Source of the DNA: Topomyia yanbarensis
Lineage: Eukaryota; Arthropoda; Insecta; Diptera; Culicidae
Direction of reading: 5' to 3'
Assembly: GCF_030247195.1 (NCBI RefSeq)
Contig: NC_080672.1
Span: forward strand, 370,520,166 to 370,584,165
DNA: 64,000 bases
The position numbers and the translations under genes were made by a program. Positions 42,091-53,881 of this stretch are shown one piece after another (positions within the stretch are counted from its first letter, which is position 1; the number at the start of each line of letters is the position of its first letter). A model generated the notes under the pieces. It saw only the letters and a program-made list of their open reading frames with translations. It searched no databases and was not told the origin of the DNA.

Positions 42091-44439
42091 TAATTTTCTG
42101 CGGATGTTAGTTTCATAGTCCCTAGCTTTAAAAATATCGGTGAATTGTTCACCAGTTTCTTGTCATAAAATCGCTTTCAAAAGGTGATGATCCAAATAAT
42201 CCTCTATTGCTTTCTGGTCACACTGCCATCGCGTCACACGAACAAAGTGCGACCATTTACAGGATCGATCTTTTTCAAATTTTCATATGTCCACTGTTCA
42301 AACATTCTCCCGCAGGGATAGTACTTGGCACCCGAAAGAAAAAAAAATGAGAAGAGAAAAAAAAATCGACACAAGGAAGGATCGAATGCACCCAGCATAC
42401 GGCCGATCTTTTCAACCGAGGCCGGAATTCTTCGTCTGCGATTAGCTACGGTTCAGTGATAATTTGAAGCTCAGCAACGGCAGAAACGTGAAACCTTCTG
42501 TTCGAACATTGGAACGTTGATCGTAGTCCCCGTCGTCGTCCCGTAGGTCAGCACACAGCAGAATTTCGATCCGGAACTAATGTGGCGTGAAAATTGTTCG
42601 GTCCCTGTGTGGAACTTCAGGTCGTTCGTCAAGACGACGTTGTTCCATTCGTCTTGAATTGAAAGGATTTCGGATCGTGGGAGCAAGGATGTTGGCCGTG
42701 ACCAGCTGCTGTTGGTTGTTTAAAAAACTTCGTTTGACCGTTTCTGGATCTTTGATGGAACCGCGTAGCTAATATTCAGTGTGGTTTTCAACCGTAAATC
42801 TTTCCTTAACTTGATTATCGTTAAAAGACTACATGGAACTAGAACAATGTTACGTTACAATAAACTTTTTTTAAAAATAAAATCGTAGTAAAATCGTACT
42901 GAACACCATACACATAAAACTGAAAAACCGCTAGTTTTGCCTTTTCATCCATGAATAGAACAGGAAGATCCTATTTGCGCGGGTGCAAAAAATTATTTCA
43001 TTCTTCAAAAACACCGTTCCTTCGCGATATTATCGAGCCTTTCTCTGTTTGTTCATTTCCCCTAAGCGACATGAAAACAAAACACCGATTGTCCTTTTCT
43101 CGGGTAATTTTTTTCACCTCCTAACTCCGAACCGTGGAAGCAGTGGTAATTCAATATTTTCAATTGCCCGCAAGGTGTGCGCAATTGTCCTAACCCGAGA
43201 TCGAAAGAGATGATTGATAAACGGGATTTTTGGGCTTTTCACAAGCATAACGGTACAGTCCCGGTTAGATTGAAAGCGCAGTTAACGGTACCGGAGCAGG
43301 CAGCTGATATCTTTGGTGGTAGTGCTTTGAATAGGATCTAGAGAGGTGTCACAAAAAATGCTTCTGAAATTATATCAAGCCAAAAACAATGGACAAAGAA
43401 ATTGGAGAGCCAAATCCCTTATGTTTGACGTAATTTAAATGTAGGGTATTGACTCCTTATTTATCTCAGCTTACACGCTGATGATTCAAATTTCCAACAG
43501 GAAGAAAATAATCATTAAACTAGTTCAGTAGTTTTATAAAAAATAATAATAAAACTCATTTTACAAGCACTTACGAATCCGTTTGTCTGTGCCTATCTAC
43601 ATCCCTGCAAAATTCGAACCGGTTATGCTAAGCATTATGGATTAAATCATTTTCGGCCCAACTTCACAGTTTAGACATTCTAATGTAGTCTATCAACGAA
43701 CTTCCATGACGTATGCGGACACAAGGACTGCAGTAGGCGAGTCAATGTTCGTGTACCGACCCGCATGCAGGAGGACCCCGAACGGCACGTGTGAATCGCG
43801 TCCTGTAAACAAGTGTCGATTCGGTAAGTTGTTGTGTAGTACTTTTCCTGCATAAATTGCATACCCGATGAGCCAATGTGATCCAGAATTGTATAACAGT
43901 TGTTGTGATGACAATTGGTGAAACGATTGAATGTTAAAATGTCACCCAGCAGCTATGCTAAACTTGTTGTGTCATGCTGTGCTGCAGGAGCGAGTGTAGT
44001 GAACATATTAGCTATGCTTGCACGCGCAAGTCCCTGTATACTTGAAGTACTCTAGTTTCGAATGAGACTTGGCCTTTATTTGCACGTAATTGCCTGCCAA
44101 GTTTTTGACGTAGGACTACGTCTTTTTCGATATAGGGGTGCACTTTGCAAATTCTACTAAAATGGTATGTAACGAAAAGTGGTCCAATTTTAAACGCATG
44201 TAATTCAGCCATCTCACGATAAATTTTCAATATCGCTCCGAAATACTTCTAAGAATAGATTCCAATAGATAAACCTAAAGATTTTTGATATCATGGCATT
44301 GAAAATTTAAATAATGCACACCCTAGTCAAAATACCGCGCATTTACACACAGAATATAGCGCTTCCCAAGTCCAGCACGACAGATTTGTGTATCTAGCGC
44401 GCTACGCTTCTAAGAATGACGTTATCATCGACTATTTAA
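42091..44439. other. Unassigned stretch with a possible diverged repeat
   Basis: No gene is recognisable. The segment around 44,060-44,100 (TTGCACGTAATTGCCTGCCA) has a diverged counterpart near 53,400 (TTACATGTAGTTGCTTGCCA), so part of this stretch is an old repeat. The rest shows only short frames. Confidence 0.4.
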
Positions 44440-45016
44440 AGAACGGATTTGGCCGGACAAGCTCAGTTGCCTGTTGATCGGAAGGGGGAGCAGATCACTG
44501 CGCTGCGTGTTTTCACAGTCAGTGTAGCTGAGTTAGAAGTTCGTTACACTGGCTGTGGAGGTACGCTACCCAGTGCTGTCCAACACGCGACTGAGCTTGT
44601 CCGTTCAAATACTATGCTTCATTTGTGTTGTGCTGGTTTCAGGTACACTTTTATTTATAATTATTCGTACACAAAATCGTTTGTACATGCGAGCATCATT
44701 TGCAAACACGGTTAACATAGTGTTGTGGTCATTCGTTTACGAGCTCTCCATCGAGACAGAAGTTGTTTTTTCTAGTCCGTAGTGCTGTGTGTGGCGATAA
44801 AGAATAGTGGTAATCCGCATTCAAGGTTATTTTGCCAGTTCGGTTCGGTCCTCAGTCTTTTGTTCGCGTGTGAGGATTAAACAATAGCCAACTGTATAAG
44901 CTGGATTGGTTCGTCGTTTGACACCAGTTTAAAGCTAAGTGGTTTTTGTCTTTTGTAACACATTTATTGCTTTCTTCCGTCTGCGCGGGCGATTACTCCG
45001 TGCGTTGACGTTTTCT

Positions 45017-46335
45017 ATGGTTCCCTCTCCGGATGGTCAAATGGAAGTTGAATCGGGTTCAACTTCTAAGGCTCCCCCCGGCCCAAATGCTATCCAGAAC
45101 TCTCAACTGGTCCATTTGTGGTCTTCTTTCGGCCCAAGACTAAATCACTGAATCTTCTTCAGATTTCTAAAGACTTGACAGAACGGTTCTCGGCTGTGAC
45201 CGAAATGTCAAAGGTCCGCTCGGACAAGATAAGGGTGTTGCTAGCCAACTCAAAGCGGGCAAACGATATTGCTTGCTGTGGGCACTTTACGCGGGATTAT
45301 AACGTGTATATTCCAGCTGTAAAGGTACAATCCGAAGGCGTCGTCACCGATGAGAGTTTGACGTGCGAGGATCTGCTGAAGTACGGGGTTGGTCGTTTTA
45401 GAGACCACTTACTTCAGCCAGTGAAAATACTTGAGTGCAAACGTTTGCACTCAGCAGTAGTAGTAGCGGGAATGGTTCAAAAACGTACCCCTAATCAAAC
45501 TCTTATCGGGTGACTTTCGCTGGTACCGCTTTGCCGAATTTCGTCCTCTTGCAAAAGGTTCGTCTGCCTGTGCGTCTGTTTGTACCGCGGGCCATGAATT
45601 GCACAAAGTGTAAACAATTGGGTCACACAGCCACCCATTGTAGCAATAAGGCCCGCTGTGGAAAATGCGGGGAGAATCATCAAGATGATTCGTGCAGTAA
45701 GCAAGCCGAAAAGTATCCTTACTGCGCGGAGAGTCTGCATGGTATCTCGGCATGTCCCGCGTACAAACTACGCGGGGATAAACTGAAACGTTCCCTTGCG
45801 GGACGATCCGAACGTTCTTTCGCAGAAAAGCTAAAGAAAGCTACTCCACCATCCTCAACAAACATCTATGCTCACTTGCCTCCTGACGAGGGCGAGGCTG
45901 GTAACCCACAAGAGGGAACATCTGCTAGGGTGCCGAAGTTATAGAAAGAGGAGGAACATTTCCTCTCCTAAAGTTCCTTGTAAAGGCCAGAAGGTGTCCC
46001 TTGACGGGGCTCCGAAAGTGACAACTATTGGAAGTGTTGCAACCAAACTGAAGCAAGTAGCTCCCAGTCTTGGAGGATCAAGCTCAGAGAAGGAGTTCCC
46101 AGCACTTCCAGGAACATCAAAAATCCCAAATGTTCCTTTGTTTCAGTTCGAGAATAATCACAGCACTAGAATTATCAAACTCTCGGACATAGTGGACTGG
46201 ATAATAAAAACTTTTAATATAACTGATCCTATTAAAAGTCTTATCTTAACTTTTCTCCCTACAGTAAGAACATTTTTAAAGCAGTTGACTGCGAAATGGC
46301 CCCTCCTTTCAGCGATTGTATCCTTCGATGGCTAA
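45017..46335 (+). pseudogene. I-clade ORF1, gag-like protein with CCHC knuckles, frameshifted
   Basis: ORF1 protein packages the element RNA. The true ATG at 45017 opens MVPSPDGQMEVESGS. The frame shifts near 45,115, again near 45,485 (into YRVTFAGTALPNFVLLQKV) and near 45,930. The cysteine-rich middle shows CTKCKQLGHTATHC and CGKCGENHQDDSC, then a third, damaged unit in which CPYC has become YPYC. A Ser/Lys-rich part and a helical C-terminus (IVDWIIKTFNITDPIKSLIL) follow up to TAA at 46333-46335. The stop overlaps the ORF2 start (ATGGCTAA). All segments are present, so only small indels separate it from a working gene. Confidence 0.85.
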
Positions 46336-49300
46336 CTCATCGAACGAGGTCACGGATTTGATCACTGTTCTACAGTGGAATTGCAGAAGTATCATCCCAA
46401 AAATCGATTCCTTCAAAATTTTAAAAAAATAATTTGAGTTGCGATGCATTTGCATTATGTGAAACTTGGTTAACTTCCGATATAGATTTCAACTTCCACG
46501 ACTTTAATATTATTCGCCTCGATCGATGAGGAGTGCTTGGCAAAGGCCTTTCCATTGCTTCCATATATATTCCCCCCAACACCGCGGTTGGGCACCGACG
46601 GCTACAAGACATCTTAGAATCCCTGCCAGCACCGCGACTAGTTTTAGGCGACTTTAACTCTCACGGTACAGCATGGGGTTGCAGTGTTGGGAAATTATCA
46701 AAAAATCAAAAATCGGTAACACATAAAATTACTACTGATTCTCTTACTCGATATTTATTATCAGCAAAATCACGGATGAGTTTAGCAATACAATGAAAAT
46801 ATGAAATCCATTACACCTTCTTCGATCTCATCATCGTGATAAGTTTTTCTTTCACATGTACTCATAAAATCATCTAAAGAGAAAATCAATCTCACCAATT
46901 ATCAATGATGGTGATATTGATTATTTTAATATGCGCATAAACTGCTATATCAGTTTCGTCTGCCATTTTGCAGTAACTGCGATTGAACAACTAGAGCTGA
47001 ATATAACGAGAGATGTGGGAAGTAAATTAGGGCCCAACACATTTGTTTAGGGGGAAAATGTTCTCGTATGCACCGAACCAAAATATTAATTTAACGTTAT
47101 AGTACATGTCCCTATACTATTAAACATGTTTGAGTGTTAGGATTTTAGTTGACCAACAGCCCAACAGGGTTTACATCGTGATCACCGAAGCCGCCAAAAC
47201 ACTAGAAACCCGGAAACTTCACACAGTTTCTCTGCTGTTAGGGGGTTTGAGTGAGTGTAACACCGACTCCACCAGTGTAGTGCATTGTCAAAAACGAAAA
47301 TGCCATTAGCTGTGTGTTCTACTAATAGAGCCTACAAAATATGATGAGAGTGTTTAGCCAGACAGATCATCCAACGCTGAGAAAAATTGTTAACGATTAT
47401 TTAATAAAATTTCTTCTGCTCAAAATGTGTAGCAATCACGTGATGATTTTATTTTGGTTACCGTTGCGTGAACAGTAATGGGTGACAACGGGCACATAAA
47501 ATTGAAAACGAGAATACTAGATCAACATCACTCTCTGTATATCAAATTATAAGGTTTGTGATGTTGGGTGGTAATCACGGTTCACAAAAAGGAGGCTTGC
47601 TATTCCGCGAATTGACAGTTTTCGGTGACGTCAGAGAAATCGTTGAGATAAACAAACGGATTTCTCGAAAGTTGTTAATTGACAATATTTGAGCTCTTAC
47701 GGTGGAAAAAATAGTGTGCAACAGGTATCTGCTACGCCGCCATGATTTCAAAGCCAAGATCTAAAACGTCGCGTTAAGGTCGATCCACAATAAACATAAT
47801 CGATTTCATTCGACACAACTTTGTGATGGTGTTCGTTTAATTTATTGGTATCATGGCGAAAAGTTTTTGTTATTCACCGACATGTTCAACACAACACTTT
47901 TCTTCACTTTTCGGTCCAATTTTTTTCACTTTTCGACAAACATCTAAAGATCGAGTTATACCGTACGGTGTATGATTAGTGCAGAACGAGCTTCAATCAA
48001 AATGAGCAGAACAATCTGAACTATCAGTGGGGCCCATAATTTGTGTGCCCGCTGAGATGTTGACTTATGTCAGTTCAATGCAAACGGGATAGGGGTGCCA
48101 TATAAGTGGTGTGCAATGGATTTTTGACGTAAATTACGCCATAATTACACTAGACACAGTGGATAATCAGTGCATCTATGTGATTATTAGCGTAAATCGG
48201 GAATTTGGATGCATGCCATAGAAAACATATCCCACCGTAATTTTCTGATCATAGTAAAGGTTTTGGACGTCCGCATAGCTTCCTTATGATTTACCAGGTG
48301 CCGATCGTTCGTTAGCAGCAAACAATATATGAATTTCATGTAATTGTTTTCGCCGACGATTTCTATGACGCGCTCTCGTCAAATGTTTACACTCTAACGA
48401 GCTAGCCTAGTATATGTAAGCCGTGGGTGGTAATAATGAAAACGATTATCATCGATGATTTTTTTCGACTGTGATCATTGATTTTTAATTTTTTGATTAT
48501 GATAATGACAACACTGTGGGGTTGCCTCTATGATGATAACCGGTCTTCCTTAATTCACGATCTTTGCGATAACTTCAATTTGACCATTTTAAACACGAGT
48601 GAAATGACACGGATTCCTGCTCCTCCAGCGCGCCCGTACGCCTTAGACTTGTCCCTTTGCTCAACATCGCTGCAGTTAAATTCCACGTGGAAGGTCATTC
48701 CTGATCCCCACGGCAGCGACCATCTGTCGATCGTAGTCTCAATCAATAACGGTTCAAGGCCATTGAAATCAATCAATATTTCGTATGACCTCACACGTAA
48801 TATAGATTGGAAGAGCTATGCTGCCGCGATAACCGACAACATCGAATCTACCCAAGAACTTCCTCCGGAGGAAGAGTACAGCTTTTTGGCTGGCTTGATT
48901 CTCGACAGCGCGCATCAAGCTCATACTAAGCCAGTGTCCGGCGCGAACATACAAAAACGCTCTCCTAATCCGTGGTGGGACAAAGAGTGCTCAGACATGT
49001 ACGCGGAGAAGGCCGCCGCGTATAAGACCTTCCGGGACGACGGGTTACCTGCTAGCTATCGACAATATGCGACGTTAGAAACGAGAATCAAGAGTTTGCT
49101 GAAAGCCAAGAAACGTAGTTACTGGCGCCGGTTCGTTGACGGACTAACGAAAGAAACATCGACGAGCACTCTTGGGGGCACGGCCCGGCGTTTGCGAAAC
49201 CGAAACAGTACTAACGAGAGTGCAGAATATTCAAACCGTTGCATATTCGATTTCGCAAAGAAGGTTTGTCCGGATTCCGCCCCGGCACAGAAGATTTACC

Positions 49301-51719
49301 GCGCCGCGTCTCCTCACGATAGCGCTAACGAAACACCTTTTTCGATGGTGGAGTTTTCACTTGCTCGCTTGTCGTGTAACAATAAAGCTCCAGGGCCAGA
49401 CAGAATCAAATTCAACTTGTTGAAGAATCTGCCAGACTCTGCCAAGAGACGCTTGTTGAACTTATTTAATAAGTTTCTTGAGGCTAACATTGTCCCACAC
49501 GATTGGAGCCAAGTGAAGGTCATCACCATCCAAAAATCAGGAAAACCAGCCTCCGGTCACAATTCGTATCGACCGATCGCAATGCTATCCTGTATTCGGA
49601 AGTTGTTCGAGAAAATGATCCTATCCCGCCTCGACAATTGGTTCGAAGCAAATGGCTTACTGTCAGATACACAATTTGGCTTTCGCAAAGGGACGAACGA
49701 TTGTCTTGAGTTGCTCTCAACCGAAATTCAAATGGCCTATGCTAGTAAAGAGCAGATGGCATCAGTGTTCCTAGATATAAAGGGGGCTTTTGATTCAGTT
49801 TCTATCAACATTCTTTCAGAGAAGCTGCACCAGCATGGTCTTTCAGCGACTTTAAACAACTTTTTACTAAACTTGTTGTCGGAAAAGCACATGCATTTTT
49901 CGCATGGTGACTTATCGACATCACGATTTAGCTACATGGGCCTTCCTCAGGGCTCATGTCTAAGCCCCCTGCTATACAATTTCTACGTCAACGACATTGA
50001 TGAATGTCTTGACAATTCCTGCACGTTAAGGCAACTTGCAGACGACGGCGTGGTGTCTGTTACGGGATCCAAAGCTGTCGATCTACAAGGACCATTACAG
50101 AATACCTACTAAGTATCGAATTCTCTACGGAGAAAACTGAGCTAGTTGTATTTTCTAGGAAGCGTGAACCAGCACAACTACAGCTTCTATTAATTGGTCA
50201 AACTATTGCTCAGGTCTTCACAGTAAAATATCTAGGGGTCTGGTTTGACTCGAAAGGTACTTGGGGATATCATATTCGGTATCTGAAACAGAAATGCCAG
50301 CAAAGGATCAACTTTCTTCGTACAATAACCGGAACATGGTGGGGTGCCCATCCAGGAGACCTAATTAGGTTGTATCAAACAACGATACTGTCGGTAATGG
50401 AATACGGATGCTTCTGCTTTCGCTCCGCCGCGAACATACATTTCATCAAACTCGAAAGAATTCAGTATCGTTGTTTGCGTATCGCCTTAGGGTGCATGCA
50501 GTCGACCCATACGATGAGTCTCGAAGTCCTGTCGGGCGTTCTCCCGCTGAAAAATCGACTTTGGGAACTCTCATATCGATTGCTCATTCGATGCGATATC
50601 TTGACCCCGTTTATGATTGAAAATTTCGAAAGGCTTGTTGAGCTCAATTCTCAGACCCGTTTTATGTCCCTGTACTTTGACTACATGGCGCAAAATATTA
50701 ATCCTTCTTCTTACAATCCCAACCGTGTGCATTTCATAAATACTTTTGAATCTACTGTTTTCTTCGACACATCCATGAAAGATGAGATTAGTGAAATTCC
50801 GGACCACATACGCCCACAAGTGGTTCCAAATATTTTTTATAATAAATTCCGAGAAGTCGACTGTTCTAAGATGTTTTATACTGACGGATCAAACCTCGAA
50901 GGGTCCACAGCCTTCGGTATTTTCAATCAAAAATTCACCGCCTCCTACAAACTCAGTGACCCTGCTTCAGTTTACACCGCAGAACTAGCCATTCAGTATA
51001 CCCTTGGAGTCATTGAAACATTACCTGCAGGCCATTACTTCATCGTTTGGGATAGCCTCAGTTCCATTGACGCTATTCACTAGATGACACATGGAAAGCA
51101 CTCCTCGTATTTTTTGGGGAAAATACGGGAGCTACTGAGTGCTTTATCTGATAACTCTTTCCAGATTACCTTGGTATGGGCCCCTTCGCATTGGTCCATT
51201 CCGGGCAATGAGAAGGCAGACTCCTTAGCTAAGGTGGGTGCCTTAGAAGGAGACGTTTACGAAAGACCAATTTGCTTCAGCGAATTTTTCAGTATTACTC
51301 ATCAGAGAACCCTCGAAAGTTGGCAAACTTCGTGGAGCAGTGGGGAGCTAGGAAGGTGGCTACATTCGATAATCCCTATGGTATCGACGAAACCTTGGTT
51401 CAAGGGGATGGATGTGGGTCGTGACTTCATTCGTGTGATGTCCCGACTCATGGCAAACCATTACACGCTGGATGCACATCTCCGGCGTATTGGGCTCGTG
51501 GATAGTGGTATCTGCGCTTGTGGCGACGGCTATCACGACATCGAGCACATTGTCTGGGCGTGCACCGAGTACAGTTCCGCCAGGTCTCGGCTAATGGATA
51601 CCCTGCGGGCCCGAGGAAGACCAACCAACGTCCCGGTTCGAGATATGCTGGCAAGCCGCGATGTCCTCTATATGTCCCTTATATACACCTTTGTGAAAAC
51701 CATCAATATACAAGTCTAA
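46328..51719 (+). pseudogene. I-clade ORF2, endonuclease, reverse transcriptase and RNase H, split by hAT
   Basis: ORF2 would nick the target, copy the RNA and degrade it. It starts at ATG 46328 with MANSSNEVTDLITVLQWNCR. The endonuclease shows ALCETWLTSD, IASIYIPPN and VLGDFNSHGTAWG; there the 1,835-bp hAT element interrupts it. It resumes at 48525 with LYDDNRSS and ends with HGSDHLSIV. Reverse transcriptase motifs are KAPGPDRIKFNLL, KSGKPASGHNSYRPIA, FGFRKG, VFLDIKGAFDSV, LPQGSCLSPLLYNFY and QLADDG (catalytic pair at about 50,038-50,046). A small deletion and frameshift follow at 50,110. The RNase H domain has YTDGSNLEGS, AELAIQYT, WDSLSSIDA and SHWSIPGNEKADSLAK. A TAG at 51081-51083 interrupts it. 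A Cys/His motif near the end includes CACGDGYHDIEHIVWAC. Confidence 0.88.
46682..48516. mobile_element. Non-autonomous hAT element, 1,835 bp, in the I LINE
   Basis: The left end reads CAGTGTTGGGAAATTATC and the reverse complement of the right end CAGTGTTGTCATTATCAT. TGGGGTTG lies directly outside both ends (46674-46681 and 48517-48524), an exact 8-bp duplication. Removing the element and one copy of the duplication restores the ORF2 reading frame across the junction, which proves the insertion. The interior (about 1.8 kb) has no frame resembling a transposase, and ATCATC/GATGAT-rich blocks lie near both ends. Perfect duplication suggests a fairly recent event. Confidence 0.92.
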
Positions 51720-52556
51720 CTGCCCCTTCTAATTTTCCTTGTCATTCTCAGAACCCTCTTCCACCTGTATCAAAGCATCTGTATCGAATGAGCCAACAAA
51801 CACGGGACCTACGGCACGAAAATAACACGCTTAACTCGAAATGTAGCCGATCCACATCTGAGCCGTACTACGAAATCGTCTGGAAAAAACCCCTGCCATC
51901 TTGAGGAGGACCACCCGGCGTCCCAGTACATGATTCCCCTGATGAAGGCCACCCGAGTTTGTAATCCATCCGTTGATCTCACGATGCCTGAAACTGAAAT
52001 AATTTTCTCTCCCTGCCATCTTTGTCTACCCTCCCTCCCCTGACTCTTATACCCAGAAGTAACACCGCTAACCCCCCCCCCCCCCCCCCCCCCAACAATA
52101 TCATCACGAAGCATTTAGCTCTTCTTGTCTCTTCTAGTTTTAACTATTATATTATATAATCTCGTTGAAAATGCCCAACTCTACTACCCACAAAAATAAC
52201 TATAATTACGAATCTTTACAAAATTCAATCATGCCCTCTAGCTATTCCTACTTTTAAGATAGTCGTAAAAAATTGTCTCCCTTAGTTAAACATTATTTGC
52301 TCCAATAATCTCACTGATAAAAATGTCAAACCATATTGCCACAAAAACTAAATGACCCCCCTAATCTTACGAAAATAATATTATCCCCTTGTGTAGATAT
52401 ATAAGATAGCTATAAAATCGCATTAGTTTCATTTTAAAAAAAATCAATATGTAATCCCCTAGTTTTAAGCAATTTAAAATGTAAAACAAAACAAAATTGG
52501 CACCTTTAAGCTAACGCAACGTGCCTTATCAAATAAACGATTTGATTAAAAAGAAG
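51720..52556 (+). other. I-element 3' UTR with a C22 run
   Basis: This follows the ORF2 stop directly and is AT-rich toward its end (ATCAAATAAACGATTTGATT, then A/G-rich). A run of 22 C residues lies at 52072-52093. The C-run length is prone to sequencing error. Confidence 0.65.
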
Positions 52557-52649
52557 AAAGTAAATATTTTTATTCATTTTATCACTTTCTTCATTTTGCT
52601 TATTTTATTCATTCTATTCATTTTATTAGCTGTGTATCAAGGATCGGTA

Positions 52650-52785
52650 TGGAGAAATTGAGCAGCTTCTCACACTGCTAGATAAGCATCTGTCTTGTTC
52701 AAAAAAGTTTATTCGAGTTTCTTTACTCTAACACTTTTAAGAAAAACTATTTTGGAACCATATATGTGCTAGAAAAATATTAGGA
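52650..52785 (+). repeat. Dispersed repeat, copy 2 (diverged)
   Basis: The segment shares GAAATTGAGCAGCTTC, an interrupted AAGCA/TCT block, GTTTCTT and TTTTGGAACC with the segment at 41950-42085, at perhaps 70-75 percent by eye. It is an old repeat of unknown class. Confidence 0.5.
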
Positions 52786-52965
52786 ATGAAATGGTTAGTT
52801 TTATTTATATTAGTCATATTATTTATCTTATTAATTCAATTTTTTTGGTTTTATTTATATTATGTGTTTTATTTAATTCAATCATTTTAGTAAATTGGTA
52901 ATTTGTCCCAGTTCACATATTTTATTCAATTTTTTCATTTCATTAATTCGGCTTACTCAGTTCTT

Positions 52966-53133
52966 CTTTTTATTTCGATTATAGATGTTTTAACCTTCAG
53001 GTCATTCGCCTCTTCGGGTTAGAAAAATCTTTTAGGAAATTTTCTAACCCTATGTGCGGGGTCGGGACTCGAACCCAGGTGCGCTGCGTACAAGGCAATC
53101 GATTTACCAACTACGCTACGCCCACCCCCGTTA
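52966..53133 (-). mobile_element. tRNA-derived SINE with perfect 14-bp TSD
   Basis: Read on the minus strand, the head resembles a tRNA with an A box (TAGCGTAGTTGG, plus strand 53107-53118) and a B box (GGGTTCGAGTCCCGAC, 53061-53076), the internal promoter of RNA polymerase III. A tRNA-unrelated body (GTTAGAAAATTTCC, GAAGAGGCGAATGACC) and an A-rich end follow. CTTACTCAGTTCTT flanks both sides exactly (52952-52965 and 53134-53147). It is therefore a complete, rather young SINE and not a tRNA gene; the tRNA part cannot form a normal cloverleaf and is followed by unrelated sequence. Confidence 0.9.
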
Positions 53134-53147
53134 CTTACTCAGTTCTT

Positions 53148-53530
53148 TTTATTACTGGATGACAGTTTGTTAGCATAAAACAATTTGATTTACTCTCTTA
53201 ATTTCATAACTTATTTAATATTGTCTAATTTTCATTGAAGCTAATTTGATTTATTTTATTATTAATCATTTTTTCCATTTTATGAATAACTTTTTTTTTG
53301 CTTCATAATTATTATAAATTTTTATTTGTTTTATTATTTTTCTTTAATTTATTCAGTTTATTCGAAGTGTTATTCGTGCAGGACTCGAAACTGTTTATCT
53401 TACATGTAGTTGCTTGCCAGCTTTGCGTGTGTTCGGCAAACTAATGAATAATACAACAATGAAATTCTTTTTAACGACATTCACCTAGCTAGAGATTACT
53501 GAGTAGGGAAAGTTTTGAAAATTTAGAGCC
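53148..53530. other. Unassigned AT-rich stretch
   Basis: Very AT-rich. Near 53,390-53,425 it contains a diverged match to the repeat at 44,060-44,100. Nothing else is recognisable. Confidence 0.4.
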
Positions 53531-53534
53531 ACTA

Positions 53535-53879
53535 CTCAAGCGAGAGCAAGGATGTGAAATACACTGATCGGAAAGCTAGAAGTGGCAGGGTCATTAGAAA
53601 CAGGCCTAAAACCATACAGTCTAATCTTTTGTCTTCTGTAGGCAGCATAGCAACGAATCGCTTAAGTCTACCCTCATGTCTCTTGGTAGAGGGAGACAAG
53701 TCTGCCTTTACCAGGAGACATGTTGGTATACTTGAGTGATTCGTAGTTATGTTGCCAAAGCTCAACTCCTGCCAACAGAAGACAAAGGATTAGGCCGTAT
53801 GATTTGGAGCTTGTTTCTAATCACCATGCCACTTCTAATTTTCCGATCTGTATATTTCACATTCTTGCTCTAGCTTGAA
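53535..53879. mobile_element. Palindromic MITE, 345 bp, TA-flanked
   Basis: The whole element is an imperfect palindrome centred near 53,707. The left end reads CTCAAGCGAGAGCAAGGATG and the reversed right end TTCAAGCTAGAGCAAGAATG. Matching continues through GATCGGAAA, AGAAGTGGCA and TTTGTCTTCTGT. TA lies at both borders (53533-53534 and 53880-53881). The symmetric translations on both strands are artefacts. A TA duplication suggests mobilisation by a Tc1/mariner-type transposase. Confidence 0.8.
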
Positions 53880-53881
53880 TA

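Larger units (their letters stand above)
44440..52556 (+). mobile_element. I-clade non-LTR retrotransposon, long copy split by a hAT element
   Basis: 5' UTR-like sequence, ORF1, ORF2 and 3' UTR follow in order on the plus strand. ORF2 includes an RNase H domain, which separates the I clade from Jockey and R1. Without the 1,835-bp hAT insertion the element is about 6.3 kb, a normal full length. The 5' edge is uncertain (between about 44,440 and 44,530); the 3' end is taken near the A/G-rich AAAAAGAAGAAAG at 52,545-52,558. Multiple frameshifts show that it is inactive. Confidence 0.8.

Noticed and set aside
53055..53133. tRNA gene
   Set aside because: The segment has A and B boxes, but is the head of a SINE with a body, A-rich end and 14-bp target duplication; the cloverleaf is not canonical.
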